From Anaerolineales bacterium (GTDB lineage: Bacteria > Chloroflexota > Anaerolineae > 4572-78 > J111): a DNA stretch of 64,000 bases. Positions 60,590-64,000 of this stretch are shown piece by piece. The first letter of the stretch is position 1; each line of letters opens with the position of its first letter. The position numbers and the translations under genes were made by a program. The stretch covers positions 1,860,001-1,924,000 of the forward strand of contig JABTUK010000002.1 in the NCBI GenBank assembly GCA_015075405.1. Direction: 5' to 3'. The notes beneath the pieces were generated by a model that was not told the origin of the DNA, made no database searches, and was given only the letters and a program-made list of their open reading frames with translations.

Positions 60590-60646
60590 GGGGGTCAGGG
60601 TCAGGGCAAACACTGACACCTGATACTTGACACCTGACACTGACAA
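60590..60646. repeat. Word-array hairpin (word CCTGACA) between E1 alpha and PP2C genes
   Basis: Left GGGGTCAGGGTCAGGGC, right CTGATACTTGACACCTGACA. It lies in the PP2C leader. Confidence 0.7.
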
Positions 60647-60664
60647 ACAGAGGGAAGGTTCACC

Positions 60665-61834
60665 ATGAAATATCGTTTGAGCCAGATTTTGTCGCGCCTT
60701 GCTCGAATCAAGCCTGACTTTACCCAGCAACCTGTTTTGTCGCTCCTGCCGGTGGGGGCGCCGCTGTTGGCTTTTTTGCAGCCCGGCCAGGAGTCGGTCA
60801 GATGGTTTTTGATGATGGTCATGGCCTTGATCGTTCTGCTCTTTATTGCCGTGGCCTTCTTATTGCCCATCACCCTTCGCTTGACCCAGGGGCGGCAAAA
60901 GAAGAAACCACAGGCGACTGCCCCCGCTGCTGTGCCGGAACCACCTCCCCCCGACCCCCTGCTAGATACCGTCGAATCAGCCCCGGTGGAAGTAGCTGAC
61001 GAGGATTTGGCTGCCACCCAGCCCGGTCTGCGCTCCATCCGCGCCGAACAGGAGCCGGAAACCCTGCCGGCCTCCGGCCCGCGCCCGGCCCAGATTGGCT
61101 GGCAGATTGCCGGCTTGAGCGATACCGGGCTGCGCCGGGAACTGAACGAGGATAGCATGCTGATGTGGGAAAGCGACCTGCCCTGCGGTTTGTACGTGGT
61201 GGCCGACGGCATGGGCGGGCACGACGCCGGCGAGGTTGCCAGCCGCCTAACCATCAATGCCATTCAGCAGCATTTTACGCAGCACCCCCCCACCGACGCC
61301 GTTGTTTCCGACGAGTGGCTCACCGAGGCGGTCACCACCGCTAACGAAATGGTTTTAGCTAATCAGGGAGATCGCACCCAGGAACGAAAAATGGGGTCAA
61401 CCCTGGTCATGGCCCTGGTAGCTAACGGCCAAGCTCACATCGCCAACGTGGGCGACAGCCGGGCTTATAGGCTCAGCCAGGCCGGCATCGAGCAAATCAG
61501 CGTGGATCACTCCCTGGTCGAGCGGCTGGTCCAAATCGGCCAGTTGACCCGCGAAGAGGCCCGCACCCACAAGCAGAAAAATGTCATTTACAGCACCATC
61601 GGCGACAAAAAAGACATGGACGTTGGCCTCTACCACGTTGCTCTGCAACCCGGCGACCGGCTGCTCCTCTGCTCCGACGGCTTAAGCGGCATGCTGACCG
61701 ACGACGAAATCCTGGCCCTCAGCCGCAGCCAACCCGACCCCGCCGCCGCCTGCCGCGCCCTGATCGAAGCCGCCAAACGCGCCGGGGGGCACGATAATAT
61801 CACGGTGATTATCGTGCAGATGGATGGGGGGTGA
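60665..61834 (+). CDS. PP2C-type Ser/Thr phosphatase with a membrane anchor
   Basis: 389 residues. One or two hydrophobic segments near 25-80, a Pro-rich linker, then a PP2C domain from about 135: GLSDTGLRRELNEDSM, VVADGMGGHDAGEVAS, VGDSRAYRLSQAG, LLLCSDGLSGMLTDDE, HDNITVIIVQ. The metal-binding Asp residues (ADGMGG, CSDGLS, HDN) are all present. It should reverse serine/threonine phosphorylation; no kinase is adjacent. RBS AGGGAAGG. Confidence 0.93.
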   Translation: MKYRLSQILSRLARIKPDFTQQPVLSLLPVGAPLLAFLQPGQESVRWFLMMVMALIVLLFIAVAFLLPITLRLTQGRQKKKPQATAPAAVPEPPPPDPLLDTVESAPVEVADEDLAATQPGLRSIRAEQEPETLPASGPRPAQIGWQIAGLSDTGLRRELNEDSMLMWESDLPCGLYVVADGMGGHDAGEVASRLTINAIQQHFTQHPPTDAVVSDEWLTEAVTTANEMVLANQGDRTQERKMGSTLVMALVANGQAHIANVGDSRAYRLSQAGIEQISVDHSLVERLVQIGQLTREEARTHKQKNVIYSTIGDKKDMDVGLYHVALQPGDRLLLCSDGLSGMLTDDEILALSRSQPDPAAACRALIEAAKRAGGHDNITVIIVQMDGG

Positions 61835-61999
61835 GGCGAGATTTCTACCTGACAATTTCTCCCAAACTGAGAGAGCAAAGTCCTGTGAGCCATATTTGAG
61901 CCTGGAAAATATTATGGGGATGTCTGCTATTTCAAAATTAGGTTGCTGGCCAGTTACGTTATTCGCTTGAAAGGCCAAATATAAAGGATTTTCGATTTG

Positions 62000-63097
62000 A
62001 TGCTAAGTTTAGAACTTTGGGTCGGTGCCATTTTAGGGGCAACTCTGGGTTCCATCGTAATCCCGAGTCTTCATTACTCTGTGAAGCGGCTTGCTAAATG
62101 GTGGCAAGAGACAAGACCACCTCGTAAACTACTCGCGGGGATTGCAAAACAAAACGAAACTTGCCGCATCTTTGTAAGGGACTTGTACGTATCCAAAGAG
62201 GCGTCTCTAATTTCTGTGGAGCCAAAGATTGGTGTTGGTATAGTACCAAATGTCCAAGAAGTCTGGCCGGACTCAGAAGGTAGAGGTATAGCAAGTATTT
62301 TTAATGTTCTTGGTCAGGTAGATAAAACTGAAAACATTGAAATAGTACGGATGAGCCAAGATATTGGTAGATGGAATTGTCATGTAATAGTTCTTGGTGC
62401 TCAAGCGAACAAAGCTTTCGATTTTTATAAGTTAATGGAAAACGTAGCCTACAGAATGGATAGCGATAATATATACAACAATCTATCGGGGGAAATTATA
62501 AAACGTGAAGCTGGTTTTGGCTATGGAATAATTTTGAAAGCTTCGAATCCGTACAAAACTTTGGAACGAGGTGTTGGGATATTAATTGGTGGCTATGGTG
62601 TTTTGGGAACTGCCGCAGCAGCATACTACTTTCGAGAGCATTTTCGTGATTTGGGTCGTGAGTTTGGGGAAGATTACTTTGGTATAATTGTTCGAGCTCC
62701 AGTCACCGCTGGTGAAGAAGCGGTTGAGCGGTTAAAAAGCTTTGATGTACACTTTCCTTCTAAAACTGTCAAATGGTTCAATTTTGTCAAGCGGAAGCAA
62801 AACGTCAAGGCAGTTGTGCAAGAAGATGTTAGCTATAGAGAAATTGAGAAAGATATAGACACCCAAACTCCTTTTATACCAGATACTTCCGCTTCCGCAG
62901 CTAGAGGACAGGTTCAACCCGTTAATCGACAAGACATAACTTTAACCTCTGGAAGTAGCGTTGGGCTAGACGAGGTTTTAGGAGATTTTGATCAGCAAGT
63001 GCAGAATACTCATTCAAAATTCGAACCACATTCAACTGGTGGAACTGCGACTTGGCCGAAAAACTCTGGAGAAGACTTAGAGGCTAAAAGCAATTAG
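62000..63097 (+). CDS. AT-rich membrane-anchored protein of unknown function
   Basis: About 365 residues. An N-terminal membrane anchor (LWVGAILGATLGSIVIPSL), a soluble domain with WNCHVIVLGAQANKAFDFYKLM and, in its centre, the Gly-rich GILIGGYGVLGTAAAAYYFREHF, then a charged, low-complexity tail (from about 270). Neighbouring genes are GC-rich while this one is clearly AT-rich, which suggests horizontal acquisition. I do not recognise the family; the anchor plus sensor-like domain layout might fit a defence or stress protein. The ATG at 62000 is used; a TTG at 61997 is as close to AAAGGA. Confidence 0.7.
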   Translation: MLSLELWVGAILGATLGSIVIPSLHYSVKRLAKWWQETRPPRKLLAGIAKQNETCRIFVRDLYVSKEASLISVEPKIGVGIVPNVQEVWPDSEGRGIASIFNVLGQVDKTENIEIVRMSQDIGRWNCHVIVLGAQANKAFDFYKLMENVAYRMDSDNIYNNLSGEIIKREAGFGYGIILKASNPYKTLERGVGILIGGYGVLGTAAAAYYFREHFRDLGREFGEDYFGIIVRAPVTAGEEAVERLKSFDVHFPSKTVKWFNFVKRKQNVKAVVQEDVSYREIEKDIDTQTPFIPDTSASAARGQVQPVNRQDITLTSGSSVGLDEVLGDFDQQVQNTHSKFEPHSTGGTATWPKNSGEDLEAKSN

Positions 63098-63340
63098 GGA
63101 GATAAACACGCTGCTAATGAGTAATAACATTGCAAGCTAAAAGCAACCCACCGACGAAGTACAGTTGTCAAGCAGCAGAACCTTAAAATTGTCAAAAGAG
63201 ACTCCAGTAAAGGCCGAAAAAGAGACAGCTTGAATCAAACCAGCCTCAAACCAACCCTTGAGCAATTGGACCTAATTTTGCTGGCCCGGCAGCAGTTTAA
63301 GCCACCAAAACCACTTATCGAAGTATCGAAACCCAACAGA
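63098..63340. other. Intergenic region with no clear gene
   Basis: A weak frame from TTG 63230 (NQTSLKPTLEQLDLILLARQ...) runs to a stop near 63367 inside the promoter; it looks like a gene fragment, but no family is recognised. Confidence 0.3.
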
Positions 63341-63368
63341 TTGACATCACTAAGATATAGACTATAAT
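63341..63368 (+). promoter_or_regulatory. Consensus promoter of the RelE-Phd pair
   Basis: TTGACA (63341-63346), a 16-bp spacer, TATAAT (63363-63368). Only 8 bases separate the -10 from the ATG at 63377, so the mRNA would be leaderless or nearly so. Confidence 0.75.
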
Positions 63369-63376
63369 TCTAGTCA

Positions 63377-63700
63377 ATGACACCTCGACCCAGATTCACC
63401 TTAACTTTCGCCCCGGAAACTCTGGAACATCTCGATTTTGTTGAACGTAAATATCACAGCCTGATTCAAAAGACTATTAACGAACAGTTAAGCCATACCC
63501 CAGAAAAAATAACTCGTAACCGTAAACCGTTAGACCAACCTGCTCCTTTCGATGCGACTTGGGAATTACGGTTTGGGCCTAACAATCGCTTTCGCGTTTT
63601 GTATGAGGTTGAGGGTGACGAACAAATTGTATGGGTCTTGGCTGTTGGGATCAAAGAGGGAAATAAGTTAGTTATTGGTGGAGAGGAGTTTGAGGCATGA
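63377..63700 (+). CDS. RelE/ParE-like toxin
   Basis: 107 residues. The fold of a RelE-type ribonuclease is suggested by FAPETLEHLDFVERKYHSLIQK at the start, FDATWELRFGPNNRFRVLYEV in the middle with basic residues, and a final strand IVWVLAVGIKEGNKLVIGG. The stop overlaps the following antitoxin ATG. There is no ribosome-binding site, in line with the promoter position. The toxin comes first, as in HigBA-type systems. Confidence 0.75.
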   Translation: MTPRPRFTLTFAPETLEHLDFVERKYHSLIQKTINEQLSHTPEKITRNRKPLDQPAPFDATWELRFGPNNRFRVLYEVEGDEQIVWVLAVGIKEGNKLVIGGEEFEA

Positions 63701-64000
63701 GAATTGCACCTTTGGCAGATGTGAAAGCACGATTAAGCGCTTATGTGGAGCAAGCTGAGACAGAAGGTCCCATTGTCATCACTCGAAATGGTAAGGCCGT
63801 AGCCGTCCTATTAGCTCCTCTTGATGATGACGATTTGGAGAGATTGATTTTAACTCGTTCGCCCCGTTTTCAAGCGTTATTAGAAAAATCAAGAAAGAGT
63901 CTTCGGGCGGGTAAGGGATTATCAGAGGAAGAGTTCTGGAAAGTTGTAGCAGAGCGAGAAAACCAACAAGCAGAGGATGAACCAGTTTCGCCAGAGAAGG
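63697..64000 (+). CDS. Phd/YefM-type antitoxin (partial, cut by window end)
   Basis: The ATG overlaps the toxin stop (ATGA). RIAPLADVKARLSAYVEQAE and GPIVITRNGKAVAVLLAPL are hallmarks of the Phd/YefM fold, which binds the operator and neutralises the toxin through its C-terminal tail. The frame is still open at 64000, so the C-terminus is not seen. Confidence 0.85.
   Translation, partial: MRIAPLADVKARLSAYVEQAETEGPIVITRNGKAVAVLLAPLDDDDLERLILTRSPRFQALLEKSRKSLRAGKGLSEEEFWKVVAERENQQAEDEPVSPEK

Overview
The window looks like part of a Chloroflexota (Anaerolineae-like) chromosome, probably from a metagenome-assembled genome. The reasons are indirect: moderate-to-high GC, a four-domain ribosomal protein S1, a Gram-positive-type menaquinone-linked succinate dehydrogenase, tandem CSLREA/beta-helix secreted proteins, an exosortase with an integral-membrane PEP-CTERM protein, a subtilase with Trp/Gly repeats, and secreted proteins ending in a short hydrophobic 'LPxVLK' tail. 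No rRNA or tRNA gene was seen, so the assignment is an inference.

Layout. 1-7.9 kb: the 3' end of a probable cas6 gene runs directly into an AddB-like nuclease/helicase gene, then a PIN-domain toxin-antitoxin pair with its own promoter, then an AddA-like helicase-nuclease. 7.9-12.4 kb (minus strand): an integral-membrane VWA protein with a PEP-CTERM tail and its exosortase. 12.4-12.9 kb: an internally deleted IS630-type element with intact 35-bp inverted ends. 13.4-21.3 kb (minus strand): a surface/secretome island. 21.9-24.6 kb: a histidine kinase, a response regulator and a CRP/FNR regulator flanked by two CRP-like boxes. 24.9-31.3 kb: a subtilase and a giant cyclase-ATPase-TPR protein. 31.6-36.5 kb: DUF3307, RidA, rpsA and clpC. 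36.8-40.2 kb (minus strand): a partner-switching module (receiver, two STAS proteins, RsbU-RsbW fusion). 40.4-45 kb: lgt, a sulfatase-fold protein, a second lgt, a SelW-type selenoprotein gene with in-frame TGA, and a MazEF-like pair. 45-48.5 kb (minus strand): a GxGYxYP lipoprotein, a VapBC-like pair and an internally duplicated zinc-ribbon membrane protein. 48.8-56.5 kb: an FtsX-family permease, a frameshifted gene with DUF2283, and sdhCAB. 56.6-64 kb: a 36-residue membrane protein, a STAND regulator, a pyruvate-dehydrogenase-type E1 alpha, a PP2C phosphatase, an AT-rich unknown membrane protein, and a RelE-Phd pair cut by the window end.

Two features cut across this layout. First, many junctions between genes, and several loops inside genes, carry inverted arrays of short tandem words of 6-8 bp. 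The word differs at every site but the architecture (words, short spacer, complementary words) is constant; they resemble cyanobacterial STRR repeats. Second, a ~95-bp palindromic element occurs three times with conserved outer arms and a changing core, once in the leader of rpsA.

The strongest single observation is the gene at 44021: a perfect ribosome-binding site, a CxxU motif and an 8-bp stem with a small G-containing loop 17 nt after the TGA together indicate a selenoprotein of the SelW/Rdx family that ordinary gene callers would truncate.
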